A stretch of 24,307 nt of DNA from the IMG/VR virus record IMGVR_UViG_3300025098_000276, positions 1 through 24,307 of that record; one strand, given 5' to 3'. Below are positions 7,590-14,500 of this stretch, piece after piece. The translations under genes were made by a program, and so were the position numbers. The notes beneath the pieces were generated by a model. The model was not told the origin of the DNA. It ran no database searches and was given only the letters and a program-made list of their open reading frames with translations. Source of the DNA: a virus. Positions within the stretch are counted from its first letter, which is position 1. The number at the start of each line of letters is the position of its first letter.

Positions 7590-8880
7590 TCAACATATAC
7601 AAACGCTTCTCCGCCAAAATTTTGTTATCCCTAACGACTACGAAGCTAACTACGGTACGCCAGATTATACTATAACTAGCTTCCCTTCCACAGGGACAGG
7701 CGTTGATAATTCGGTTGATGTGCTTATTGCTATAGATGCTAACATTTCCAGCACAGATACAGGTATCATATTAGATCTCGGTGGTGATGCTGTTGGGCTT
7801 GCAGTAGGGGTAGATTCCGGAACATTACGAGTTAGAGCATATCAAGGATATCCAGCTTTTCCAGGTGACTCTAATGGTGCTGGTGTTGAGGCTAACATTT
7901 CTTCCTACACTGGTTCTGACGCTACGTATTATTTTACAGTCGATCACTCTGCTCGAACCCTAACAGCTTATGTTCAACCAGGCGGCCAAGGGTCCAGTAA
8001 TTCACTTGTCAATTTAGGCTCAGACACCGCGACCACCGTATCTACCTTTGGTGATTATTCATACAGATCAAATTCGAAGGGTTATGGGCAAGTATCCTCT
8101 ACTGTCGCGGCCTTAGGGTATACTACTAGTTTTAGTGGAACGATTGATGAAATTAGATACTGGGCAGAATCAACATCTCTTGATATATCTTCGTTTGGCT
8201 CTTCGGGTCCGACCCAAGCAGCGGGGTTTGCAATAGGCATTGCTGTTACTTCACCGAGTTTCGTTGGGTCGGTGTCTGGTGGTGCCGTAAGTACCGTTAG
8301 TCTTTCCAGTATTACAGGACTAACTCAAGATGATGTAGTACTAGTCTTATCTACAGACGACAATGATGGCCATAGTATTAGTTCATCTGGTTGGACTTAT
8401 CTCGGGACCGTTGGTAGTGGTGGTGTCGTCGATAGGCATTATGCAAAAACAATGGGTGCTACACCAGATACTGGTGTTTCTTTGAACAGGGTCGTTGACT
8501 CTCTCTCTGCTTGTGCTTTTCGTGGTGTAGAATATGAAAGTGCGTCCTCTGGGACATCCACAAGTGGATCAACAATAACGCCGCAAAGTATTACGGTGAC
8601 AACTGACAATTCGATCGTAGTAGTTTTTGCCATGATTGATGATGACCCTACTTCTACAATTTCAACAGCTCCTACAGGGTACACAACTGCCTTAGTACAA
8701 GGTGGTACGGGAAATAGGCAGGGGTCTGCACAGGCTGTATTCTACAAAACGGGCGTTTCTGCTGGAACAGAATCTCCATCGGCCATAACATGGTCTACAA
8801 GTGATTCTCTAAGTGTCCGAACCTTCTTATTCAAACCTACTGGACCCGTTCAACCGGCCGCTGCAGGCTTTACATTATAG
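7582..8880 (+). CDS. LamG/concanavalin-like adhesin or fibre-tip protein
   Basis: 432 residues from a GTG start at 7582, which overlaps the end of the previous gene by 8 nt. Residues about 45-200 have the pattern of a LamG/concanavalin-type jelly roll: DTGIILDLGGDAVGLAVGVDSG, TYYFTVDHSARTLTAYVQPGG, and the closing FSGTIDEIRYWAE. Residues about 215-425 are a second Ser/Thr/Gly-rich beta domain (LSSITGLTQDDVVLVLSTDDNDG, WTYLG, AFRGV, SVRTFLFKPTG). Such domains bind carbohydrate in other proteins, so receptor recognition is inferred. It sits between the large fibre and the fibre-assembly protein, as expected for a distal adhesin. Confidence 0.7.
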   Translation: MLNQHIQTLLRQNFVIPNDYEANYGTPDYTITSFPSTGTGVDNSVDVLIAIDANISSTDTGIILDLGGDAVGLAVGVDSGTLRVRAYQGYPAFPGDSNGAGVEANISSYTGSDATYYFTVDHSARTLTAYVQPGGQGSSNSLVNLGSDTATTVSTFGDYSYRSNSKGYGQVSSTVAALGYTTSFSGTIDEIRYWAESTSLDISSFGSSGPTQAAGFAIGIAVTSPSFVGSVSGGAVSTVSLSSITGLTQDDVVLVLSTDDNDGHSISSSGWTYLGTVGSGGVVDRHYAKTMGATPDTGVSLNRVVDSLSACAFRGVEYESASSGTSTSGSTITPQSITVTTDNSIVVVFAMIDDDPTSTISTAPTGYTTALVQGGTGNRQGSAQAVFYKTGVSAGTESPSAITWSTSDSLSVRTFLFKPTGPVQPAAAGFTL

Positions 8881-8888
8881 AGGATAAA

Positions 8889-9518
8889 ATGGAATATATC
8901 AAACTAAACGAAAACAACGAACCTGAAAACTATTCTATTAGTAGGTTACGAACTGATAACCCCAACGTATCTTTTCCTCAGAATGTATCAGAGGAAATAT
9001 GCGCAGAATACGGTGTATATAAAGTTTATAAAACTGCACTACCAGCTTATAATAATCTAACTCAACGATTAATGGATAGCGTTGTCAATGTTGATGGTAC
9101 GTGGACTCAAGTTTGGACAGCTATTGATCTGCCTACTGAGGTGTCTACGCTCAATATGATTGACAGTATCGCTTCAGATCGCTATGATAAAGAAACTAGT
9201 GGTATCAATTGGGCAGATTCAGATAATGTTGTATGGCATATTGCAACTGATTTGGATAGTCAGCAGCGTTTGAATTCTACTGTTTCTGCTATCAATAATA
9301 ACATTAGGACGACATCTGGGTACTGGAAATGCCAGAAGTTAGTAGCTGGTGAGTCGACAACAGCTTATCGAATGACTACGAACGATGAAATTATTGGATG
9401 GGCGAGATTAGTACATGAGCATGTGCAGAAGTGCTTTGATGCAGAGACAAACGCCGTATCAAAAGTAATGGCAAATGACTTTAATACTTCCTTTCAAGCA
9501 GAGTATGATCTTATATAA
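8889..9518 (+). CDS. DUF4376-type tail fibre assembly protein
   Basis: 209 residues. The C-terminal half, from about DRYDKETSGINWADSDNVVWHIATD to the end, matches the DUF4376 layout: a short beta strand, a TDLDSQQRLNSTV helix, a WKC....ESTTAYRMT strand, and a helix carrying EHVQKCFDAETNAV. This family is found with phage tail fibre genes, usually as a fibre assembly or chaperone factor. The N-terminal part (YIKLNENNEPENYSISRLRTDNP) resembles fibre-assembly N-termini. GAGGATAAA precedes the ATG by about 6 nt. Its place right after the adhesin supports a role in folding or attaching it. Confidence 0.75.
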   Translation: MEYIKLNENNEPENYSISRLRTDNPNVSFPQNVSEEICAEYGVYKVYKTALPAYNNLTQRLMDSVVNVDGTWTQVWTAIDLPTEVSTLNMIDSIASDRYDKETSGINWADSDNVVWHIATDLDSQQRLNSTVSAINNNIRTTSGYWKCQKLVAGESTTAYRMTTNDEIIGWARLVHEHVQKCFDAETNAVSKVMANDFNTSFQAEYDLI

Positions 9519-9520
9519 TA

Positions 9521-9528
9521 TATAAATA
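9521..9528 (+). promoter_or_regulatory. T4-type late promoter (TATAAATA)
   Basis: Exact TATAAATA immediately after the DUF4376 gene, 47 nt before the GTG start at 9576. The leader contains an AAAGGAGA ribosome binding site at about 9560-9567. Confidence 0.75.
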
Positions 9529-9575
9529 AAGATAAAGGCATAGCATGAAAGTGATACAACAAAAGGAGACGGTCC

Positions 9576-10154
9576 GTGCCCTTACAGAGTAGCGGAGCTA
9601 TCACGCTCGCCCAGATACAAACAGAGTTTGGTGGATCTAACCCCATCAATTTGTCTGAGTACTATCGGGGCGGAGGCCTTGTGCCAGATACGGCCACGAA
9701 CTCGGGAGTGCCAACCTCCGGGGCGATCAGCTTAGACGATTTCTACGGTGCAGCTGCGGGTTCAACCCTGAAAACAGTGACTATCGGGACCGATGGTGGT
9801 ACTAATGATGGATACGTGTCGGGTAGTTACGGCAGCATCGACGACGATGATTTGGACGGTGACACCATTCACTCTGTGTTTGTCACGATCGTGACCGGCA
9901 AGGTTAGCACCTGGTCTGTGAAGATACGTTTTACCGGGGACACTACTTCAAGTCACCCGTTCACATCCGTGGACATTGAGACGTCTGGAACTGAAACGCT
10001 TAACAGATCTGCGGCGGGGGCAAACTACATCAGTGGTGGTAACTACACTGAATATGCTTGGACCACGAACTCTGCCTCCGGCTATATCTATAACGTCGCA
10101 ACCCATTGGAGCTCTAATGTCGGCGCCGATAGAGAAGTGGACTTCACGGTTTAA
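9576..10154 (+). CDS. Small virion-type structural protein (MPLQSSGAI family)
   Basis: 192 residues from a GTG start. AAAGGAGA lies about 8 nt upstream, which supports GTG over a short out-of-frame ATG at 9545. The N-terminus MPLQSSGAITLAQIQTEFGG, followed by NPINLSEYYRGGG and GAISLDDFYGA, is a frequent opening of structural proteins in tailed marine phages. The rest is beta-rich, with Ser/Thr/Gly runs and acidic loops (TIGTDGG, GSIDDDDLDGD). A tail-tip or baseplate-associated role is likely but not provable here. It has its own late promoter and is followed after 9 nt by the next gene. Confidence 0.7.
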   Translation: MPLQSSGAITLAQIQTEFGGSNPINLSEYYRGGGLVPDTATNSGVPTSGAISLDDFYGAAAGSTLKTVTIGTDGGTNDGYVSGSYGSIDDDDLDGDTIHSVFVTIVTGKVSTWSVKIRFTGDTTSSHPFTSVDIETSGTETLNRSAAGANYISGGNYTEYAWTTNSASGYIYNVATHWSSNVGADREVDFTV

Positions 10155-10163
10155 GGATGGCTC

Positions 10164-10730
10164 ATGGCACTGCAGTTTAACATTGAAAGAATTGAGGTAG
10201 ACAGCGTCCCCCAAGACCAGTTCACCAAACTTGTCTTAGACTCATACGAGAAGACCGGGGATCAATACCCGTGGCCTGAGAGTCACAACACGCCGGAAGA
10301 AGCAGCGGCTTGGTACTATACGTATATGCACGAAACTGCTTCTAACGAAGTGTTTGCTCCAGCCGTTACAAGCAGATTATTTATCTGGCGGATACCGGAA
10401 ACAGTATCGAGCGAGCAGCCGTATGGTTTCATACTCGCAGCGTTCCGCGTAATTATTGATGGCCCTCGCCTTCTTTTAACTGACGGCGTCATTGGCAAAG
10501 ACCCTAACGATTCCAGGGCTTGGGTTTATGACCCGGATTTCAAACAAGCAGACATGAAATGGAGGCGGGACAACGGGATTACCGAGGTATCCTTTGTCAC
10601 GTACCACGAGCTGACAAAGCTAGACAACTTCATCAATTCTCATTGGTCACAGAACGAAGGCCTTACTGGAGAAACCGAGGAAGACAGCGGCCTTGTTTAT
10701 AAAAAAACTTACGGCGTTGTTGGCCAATAA
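10164..10730 (+). CDS. Hypothetical protein, possibly GNAT-like
   Basis: 188 residues, not firmly recognised. AAGGATGG lies just before the ATG, and the gene follows the structural protein at 9576 with a 9-nt gap, so the two are probably co-transcribed. The middle (TSRLFIWRIPETVSSEQPYGFILAAFRVII, then LLLTDGVIGKDPNDSRAWVYDPDF, then ITEVSFVTYHELTKLDNFI) alternates strands and helices in a way that loosely recalls the GNAT acyltransferase fold. However, no clear acetyl-CoA-binding Q/RxxGxG/A loop is visible. It could equally be a structural accessory protein. Treat the fold guess as weak. Confidence 0.6.
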   Translation: MALQFNIERIEVDSVPQDQFTKLVLDSYEKTGDQYPWPESHNTPEEAAAWYYTYMHETASNEVFAPAVTSRLFIWRIPETVSSEQPYGFILAAFRVIIDGPRLLLTDGVIGKDPNDSRAWVYDPDFKQADMKWRRDNGITEVSFVTYHELTKLDNFINSHWSQNEGLTGETEEDSGLVYKKTYGVVGQ

Positions 10731-10732
10731 CT

Positions 10733-10954
10733 TTGAGGGTTTGTACAAATGAAAACTCAGATACAACAGAACAAGCTCTACAGCGGATAGTGGCCCACGA
10801 AGCAATGTGCGAAGAACGGTCTAAGACAATATTCAATCGGCTCGATCGTATTGACGCCACGCTCGACAACCGTGGTTTGGACGACATCGGACACACTCAG
10901 TACCCGAACTTTCCTGCTGAAGCCATTGGGCGGCACCGGAGGGCTTTAGTATAG
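10733..10954 (+). CDS. Small hypothetical protein with unclear start
   Basis: 73 residues if read from the TTG at 10733, 3 nt after the previous stop. The body (ALQRIVAHEAMCEERSKTIFNRLDRIDATLD) is a convincing charged helix of the kind found in small phage proteins near lysis or tail genes. The start is a problem. No ATG or GTG opens this frame early, while a well-placed ATG at 10749, with GAGGG 9-10 nt upstream, belongs to another frame that stops after 13 codons. Options are non-canonical TTG initiation by coupling, a programmed frameshift, or a recent indel. Function unknown. Confidence 0.5.
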   Translation: MRVCTNENSDTTEQALQRIVAHEAMCEERSKTIFNRLDRIDATLDNRGLDDIGHTQYPNFPAEAIGRHRRALV

Positions 10955-10970
10955 CCTAAAACCCAAATAG

Positions 10971-10978
10971 TATAAATA
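10971..10978 (+). promoter_or_regulatory. T4-type late promoter (TATAAATA)
   Basis: Exact TATAAATA 35 nt before the ATG at 11014, with TTGAGGAATAATA as the ribosome binding region between them. Confidence 0.75.
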
Positions 10979-11013
10979 GTCATTGAGATTCACTACAACC
11001 TTGAGGAATAATA

Positions 11014-11250
11014 ATGGCCTTTAACAACAAAGCGCACCGAGTTGCCAATAGCCGAGAAACTGGTTTTGGTGTCGGTCCCCATGATTATGTAGCCTATACT
11101 TACGGAACTGGCGGTGGTACTTCAGCCAGCAATCTAACTGATGTTCACTACTATCGTGGCGGTGAACAAGCTTCCGGTACTCTTATCGCTCATGTGACAT
11201 ACACGTATGACTCTAATGACAACGTAATAACCGCAGAGCGTGTTGCGTAA
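11014..11250 (+). CDS. Small late virion-type protein
   Basis: 78 residues, no named family. The sequence MAFNNKAHRVANSRETGFGVGPHDYVAYTYGTGGG, followed by a regular beta pattern (LTDVHYYRGGEQASGTLIAHVTYTYDSNDNVITAERVA), is typical of small structural proteins in marine tailed phages. It has its own late promoter and a GAGG ribosome binding site, so it is expressed with virion genes. Reading past its TAA, the same frame stays open for 35 more codons (to 11355). Homologues I can recall end at about this position, so the stop is probably genuine. Confidence 0.65.
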   Translation: MAFNNKAHRVANSRETGFGVGPHDYVAYTYGTGGGTSASNLTDVHYYRGGEQASGTLIAHVTYTYDSNDNVITAERVA

Positions 11251-11381
11251 CCATGTCGAAATCAAGTTTATGCTGCAACTCAAAACCAAACGCCGCTGAA
11301 CATGATATCGATGGTATCGAATGACATTCAGACGGTGAACATCTCTGGTCTGACGTAAGTCAAACTATATCAAAATAAAAG
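11251..11381 (+). other. Non-coding gap with open-frame remnants
   Basis: About 130 nt between the small late protein and the composite terminator-promoter. No gene is convincing. Two frames look gene-like: the continuation of the upstream frame past its TAA (ending at 11355), and a frame starting with an ATG at 11253 that stops after 23 codons and then continues open. No ribosome binding site or late promoter is visible. It may be a remnant of a deleted small gene. Confidence 0.4.
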
Positions 11382-11411
11382 AGGCCGGGGTGTGTACATC
11401 TCGGCCTTTTT
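11382..11411 (+). terminator. Hairpin terminator with early -35 box in its apex
   Basis: AGGCCGGGGTG (11382-11392) pairs with CATCTCGGCCT (11397-11407), with some G-U pairs, around the 4-base loop TGTA. A TTTTT run follows (11407-11411). It ends late transcription of the fibre block. The TGTACA -35 box of the next promoter spans the end of the loop and the start of the 3' arm. Confidence 0.7.
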
Positions 11412-11421
11412 AGTATATAAT
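11393..11421 (+). promoter_or_regulatory. Early-type promoter for RNase H unit, nested in the terminator
   Basis: TGTACA at 11393-11398, a 17-nt spacer holding the 3' terminator arm and the T run, and TATAAT at 11416-11421. AAGGAAACACT and the ATG at 11451 follow. Same spacing as the other seven early-type promoters. Confidence 0.75.
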
Positions 11422-11450
11422 GGTATTATAAGTGAAAACAAGGAAACACT

Positions 11451-12296
11451 ATGATACTAGTAGACTTTAGCGCAATATCAATTGGGACGGTCGTCGCAAG
11501 CCGCCAGGGCGTCGATGAGAACCTTCTTCGCCATATGATCCTCAATAGTCTGAGGACTCATAATAAAAAGTACCGTGACAAGTACGGTGAGATGGTTCTG
11601 TGCATGGACCACTCTTCTTGGCGTAGAGATGCATTCGAATACTATAAAGCTGCACGTAAGAAGAAACGTCAAGAGAGCAGTATGGATTGGGGCACGATCT
11701 TTGAAACTCTCAATGTCATTACAGATGAGATCAAGAACTTCATGCCATACCGGGTCCTTCACCTTGAAGGTGCAGAGGGTGATGATTGTATTGCTACGAT
11801 GGCGATGCGTACCCAGGAGTTCGGTAAGCATGAGCCGGTCATGATCATCGCAGCCGATAAAGACTATATCCAGCTACAACGCTACCCGAACGTTAAGCAA
11901 TGGTCGACCATTACTAAGAAGGCCGTCAAAGGTAACCCTGAAGAATGGTTACATGAGGCCATCGTACGTGGTCAGGCAAAAGATGGTATTCCAAATGTCA
12001 AGAGTCCTTCTGACTTCTTTATGACCGAAGGTGGACGTCAGAAGTCTATCACGGCTAAGTTTATCGAAGAGTCAGTCGCTACCGAGACCCTTGACGATGA
12101 GACCCTACGCAGATACGAAGAAAATCGTATGTTGATCGACTTCCGTGAAATCCCTAGCGATCTTCGAGGCCGTATAAATAATCAGTATGAGAGCTACGAA
12201 GTCCCTTCAATGGGAGGTGTTCTCAATTACCTTATCAAAAGTCGGTGTGCTAACCTAACGCAGCACCTAGAAGATTTCAAACCTATGAGCCTATAA
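11451..12296 (+). CDS. rnh: RNase H, 5'-3' exonuclease of the T4 Rnh/FEN-1 family
   Basis: 281 residues, close to T4 RNase H in size and layout. In T4 this enzyme removes RNA primers and adjacent DNA from lagging-strand fragments. Visible metal-site residues are Asp5 (VDFS), Asp53 (CMDHSSWRR), Glu109/Asp111/Asp112 (EGAEGDD) and Asp136/Asp138 (ADKDY). The helix-hairpin-helix-like region has KDGIPN at 177-182, where Gln175 replaces the first Asp of the usual GDxxD. The C-terminal half (SDFFMTEGG, RRYEENRMLIDF, IPSDLRGRINNQYESYEVP) aligns with the T4 protein. It is the first gene of an early unit and is followed after 1 nt by the DUF6433-type gene. A TATAAATA at 12173 lies inside the coding region and is probably incidental. 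Confidence 0.92.
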   Translation: MILVDFSAISIGTVVASRQGVDENLLRHMILNSLRTHNKKYRDKYGEMVLCMDHSSWRRDAFEYYKAARKKKRQESSMDWGTIFETLNVITDEIKNFMPYRVLHLEGAEGDDCIATMAMRTQEFGKHEPVMIIAADKDYIQLQRYPNVKQWSTITKKAVKGNPEEWLHEAIVRGQAKDGIPNVKSPSDFFMTEGGRQKSITAKFIEESVATETLDDETLRRYEENRMLIDFREIPSDLRGRINNQYESYEVPSMGGVLNYLIKSRCANLTQHLEDFKPMSL

Positions 12297-12297
12297 A

Positions 12298-12759
12298 ATG
12301 AGAAGACTACACGAGATACTAAAAGAAATCCACCAGATGGAAAGCCGTGAGGAACGCATTGAAGCGTTACAGAATATCGGCGGAAAAGAGCAGGCCATGG
12401 TCAACGACCTATTGGCGTGCCAGTTCAACAAATGGATTCAAGATTCCATGGCCTTACCGGATGGTGAGCTACCAGAGGGTATGGCTAAGTTCTTTGAGGG
12501 TGACAAACCACCAGCCGAACTGGTTCGTCTCCACGGTAAGTTTGCCAATTTTATCCGTCTACCCGGAAACCGCAACCTACCACAAGCAAAACGTGAGCAC
12601 GAGTTCTTTAACATGCTTAAGACTATTCACCCAAAAGATGCTGAGCTCGTGATGAAGGTCTTTACGAAACAAAAGTGGCCATACAATCGTACTATTGCTG
12701 GTAAGGTTGTATCAGATGCTTTCCCTAAGCTAGTTGAAAAACCTACTTGGGCAAAATAA
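12298..12759 (+). CDS. DUF6433-type phage protein
   Basis: 153 residues. The layout fits the DUF6433 family of T4-like phages: an N-terminal helical region (LHEILKEIHQMESREERIEALQNI), a middle segment with DSMALPDGELPEGMAKF, and a conserved end (NMLKTIHPKDAELVMKVFTKQKWPYNRTIAGKVVSDAFPKLV). The biochemical role is unknown. It starts directly after the RNase H stop, so it is co-transcribed and probably coupled to a replication gene, which hints at DNA metabolism. The reading ends before a hairpin that overlaps the next promoter. Confidence 0.7.
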   Translation: MRRLHEILKEIHQMESREERIEALQNIGGKEQAMVNDLLACQFNKWIQDSMALPDGELPEGMAKFFEGDKPPAELVRLHGKFANFIRLPGNRNLPQAKREHEFFNMLKTIHPKDAELVMKVFTKQKWPYNRTIAGKVVSDAFPKLVEKPTWAK

Positions 12760-12780
12760 ACATTACGAAAAGTTAATGAA

Positions 12781-12825
12781 AAACGTGGCCTTGTACGCAA
12801 ATTAACTGTGTACAAGGCTGCGTTT
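12781..12825 (+). terminator. Hairpin overlapping the next early promoter
   Basis: AAACG-TG-GCCTTGTAC (12781-12796) can pair with GTACAAGGC-TG-CGTTT (12810-12825): nine perfect inner base pairs, an internal TG/TG bulge and five more outer pairs around a 13-nt loop. The T run after it is weak, so termination is uncertain. Five of the six bases of the -35 box TGTACA (12809-12814) lie in the 3' arm. Confidence 0.45.
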
Positions 12826-12842
12826 CCGTAGTATACTGTATA
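12797..12842 (+). promoter_or_regulatory. Early-type promoter with upstream GCAAATTAACTG box
   Basis: GCAAATTAACTG runs into TGTACA at 12809-12814, followed by a 17-nt spacer and TATACT at 12832-12837, then a GTATATA-rich start region. The same upstream box and downstream TGTATATA recur at 16590, 17426, 17813 and 20304. It drives the SprT-like gene. Confidence 0.8.
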
Positions 12843-12866
12843 TACAGAATGATTATGGAGATTGAC

Positions 12867-13481
12867 ATGACACGTATTGAAGGTAGCATATCAGATCTTG
12901 AGTATAACACATACTGCTTGAATTTTGCATCGAAGCAAAACAAGGGTAGCCGTACACGTGATTCTGAGAAGGCCAAAGTCTATCTGGCTGAGCACCATGC
13001 TGAGAATCAGTTCACCTCTAACTATCGTATGCACTCAATCGAAGACGTCCAAGCCCTGGTAGATCGTATCCAGAAGAGTGAGGTCTTTGCAGGCCATAGG
13101 CCAAAGATTGGTTCACAATATTTCAACCGTCCTATTAAGGTCATCCCTACACGGTCTAACCGGTATGCAGGTGAGGCGTTCTACTATGACCGTGAGCTGA
13201 AGATTTCTACTACTGAGCTGGCTGGTGCTATGATGCTCTATACAGTCATCCATGAGATGGCACACATGGCTGGTAACCTGCACCATGGACGTACGTTCCG
13301 TAACTGCCTCCTTGATCTTGTCAAAGAGTTCATGAGTGACGAGGACCATGATATACTACTGAATGAGTTCAAGAAGTCTAAGCTACAGATTGGTCCTGCC
13401 AATAAGCCCAAGACCTATGAGCAATGGAAAGCAAATCGTGTACGTATGGAAAAGGTACGTGCTGCAAAGGGAGTAAAGTAA
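12867..13481 (+). CDS. SprT-like zinc metalloprotease
   Basis: 204 residues. The catalytic signature is HEMAH at 129-133, followed by HHGRTF at 139-144, matching the SprT-like HExxH...HGxxF layout in which two His and a third downstream His bind zinc and the Glu is catalytic. The preceding strand (FYYDRELKISTTELAG) fits the fold. SprT/Spartan proteins cleave DNA-bound proteins; the phage substrate is unknown. In-frame ATGs lie at 12849 and 12855, but ATGGAG is the ribosome binding site of this promoter cassette, so the ATG at 12867 is the best start. The C-terminus is basic (KPKTYEQWKANRVRMEKVRAA), perhaps nucleic-acid binding. The TAA overlaps the next ATG. Confidence 0.82.
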   Translation: MTRIEGSISDLEYNTYCLNFASKQNKGSRTRDSEKAKVYLAEHHAENQFTSNYRMHSIEDVQALVDRIQKSEVFAGHRPKIGSQYFNRPIKVIPTRSNRYAGEAFYYDRELKISTTELAGAMMLYTVIHEMAHMAGNLHHGRTFRNCLLDLVKEFMSDEDHDILLNEFKKSKLQIGPANKPKTYEQWKANRVRMEKVRAAKGVK

Positions 13482-13771
13482 TGATTAGATCAAGATACGC
13501 CACCCGAGCCCGTTGGCGCAAGCGCAATGAGGACATCAATCTCTCAAGGGTTATGAGACTCAACAACTATCGTGAGTTACGTACCCTACGTAATGGCCCA
13601 TTCGCAACCCATGAGTTCATGTCCATGGCAGGTGTCTTATGTCGTACGGACCTCAATCCGTATCATGAGCGTCTGGCATATCTCATACGCAGGTGGTGTT
13701 CAGATCCATCCATTAAGCCAAGTCCGATTAGTGCAAAACAGATGATGTCACTGCATGAAAGAAGAGCTTGA
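13481..13771 (+). CDS. Small basic hypothetical protein
   Basis: 96 residues from the ATG at 13481, which overlaps the SprT-like stop as TAATG; longer upstream starts in this frame would read through the SprT-like gene. The N-terminus is very basic (MIRSRYATRARWRKRNED), followed by helices (RVMRLNNYRELRTL, HERLAYLIRRWC) and a C-terminal KQMMSLHERRA. No family is recognised. Coupling to the metalloprotease and its basic charge suggest a DNA- or RNA-associated partner; this is inference. Confidence 0.7.
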   Translation: MIRSRYATRARWRKRNEDINLSRVMRLNNYRELRTLRNGPFATHEFMSMAGVLCRTDLNPYHERLAYLIRRWCSDPSIKPSPISAKQMMSLHERRA

Positions 13772-13783
13772 GATTCTATTACG

Positions 13784-13791
13784 TATAAATA
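13784..13791 (+). promoter_or_regulatory. T4-type late promoter for the tandem internal-protein-like genes
   Basis: Exact TATAAATA 29 nt before the ATG at 13820. The leader contains AGGATATTACA as ribosome binding region. All four tandem genes behind it are spaced by 9-12 nt, so one late transcript is expected. Confidence 0.75.
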
Positions 13792-13808
13792 CATCCATAG
13801 ATACATAT

Positions 13809-13860
13809 AGGATATTACAATGCTAAGTAACAAACAGAAGATGGATCTCCTCATGGAGTC
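13809..13860 (+). repeat. 5' cassette repeat, copy 1
   Basis: 52 nt running from the AGGATATTACA leader through the first 13 codons. It is identical to 14881-14932, differs at four positions from 14121-14172, and is more diverged in the leader at about 14489-14541. The four copies head the four tandem genes and are likely recombination points. Confidence 0.85.
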
Positions 13861-14122
13861 ACTCGAGTCTGTCGATGAGATGCGCCGCGGCGCAGACGGC
13901 AGATTGCGTGGCCAACTGTTTTCATTTGACAAAGATCTCCAGAAGTATGCAGAAAGATTTAAGGCCGCTGTATATTCGCTCTTGAATTCTGGCGAACAGG
14001 TCAATCAGGAGTTCAAAAGCGTTGGCATTGATCTTGACAAAATAAGTCGCCAGCTACAGAATATACCGGCTGCTGGTCTTGAGTCATCGTATCAACCAAC
14101 AGACACAGACACAGACACATAG
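13820..14122 (+). CDS. Tandem late protein 1 with prohead-tag-like N-terminus
   Basis: 100 residues. It starts with MLSNKQKMDLLMESLE, shared with three downstream genes. LME (11-13) and SLE (14-16) resemble gp21-type prohead protease sites ([LI]-x-E). The body is helical and charged; FKSVGIDLDKISRQLQNI near the end is related to FKRYGIDLEKLQSQ in proteins 2 and 3. The tail TDTDTDT is coded by a short GACACA-type microsatellite. AGGATATTACA precedes the ATG. A capsid-packaged internal protein is inferred from the tag, the late promoter and the tandem layout; no enzymatic motif is visible. Confidence 0.8.
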   Translation: MLSNKQKMDLLMESLESVDEMRRGADGRLRGQLFSFDKDLQKYAERFKAAVYSLLNSGEQVNQEFKSVGIDLDKISRQLQNIPAAGLESSYQPTDTDTDT

Positions 14123-14131
14123 GATATTGCA

Positions 14132-14488
14132 ATGTTAAGTAACAAACAAAAGATGGATCTCCTTATGGAGTCCCTCGAGGCCGTTGAGAGTGATAGCAAA
14201 AGCCTTAACGAAGATTTGAAAAAGCATAACACGACTGTTTATTTTACCAACGATTTATCAAACGACGATCGTATTGCGCTTGGAATAAAGAGATTGTCGA
14301 TGGCCATCTTTCAACTCACGCGGGACGATCTTGATGATGGACCTGCTAAAAGAAAGTTCATACTGGACAAGTTCAAACGGTACGGAATTGACCTTGAAAA
14401 GCTGCAATCACAGGCTTTCAAGATCAAGAGAGGCGATTTTAACTATCCGCCAGAAAAGAAGCCAGACCGTGGCCCGTTCGGCGTATAA
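14132..14488 (+). CDS. Tandem late protein 2 with prohead-tag-like N-terminus
   Basis: 118 residues, paralogous to protein 3 at both ends. The tag MLSNKQKMDLLMESLEAVES leads to a possible second site LNE at 25-27. The middle (NTTVYFTNDLSNDDRIALGIKRLSMAIFQL) corresponds to a diverged middle in protein 3. The 3' part is nearly identical to protein 3: KFILDKFKRYGIDL, then GDFNYPP and PDRGPFGV, with 43 identical bases (14353-14395 and 14743-14785). The mature product would be a small, highly charged protein of about 90 residues. Late expression from 13784 is expected. Function unknown; an internal head protein is inferred. Confidence 0.8.
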   Translation: MLSNKQKMDLLMESLEAVESDSKSLNEDLKKHNTTVYFTNDLSNDDRIALGIKRLSMAIFQLTRDDLDDGPAKRKFILDKFKRYGIDLEKLQSQAFKIKRGDFNYPPEKKPDRGPFGV

Positions 14489-14500
14489 GGAAATAACGTA

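Noticed and set aside
9545-9592. Short ATG frame before the GTG start at 9576
   Set aside because: Only 15 codons, out of frame with the structural gene, and the AAAGGAGA site is placed for the GTG.
12173-12180. TATAAATA inside the RNase H gene
   Set aside because: It lies in a well-conserved coding region with no late gene start nearby; probably incidental, although a weak internal start cannot be excluded.
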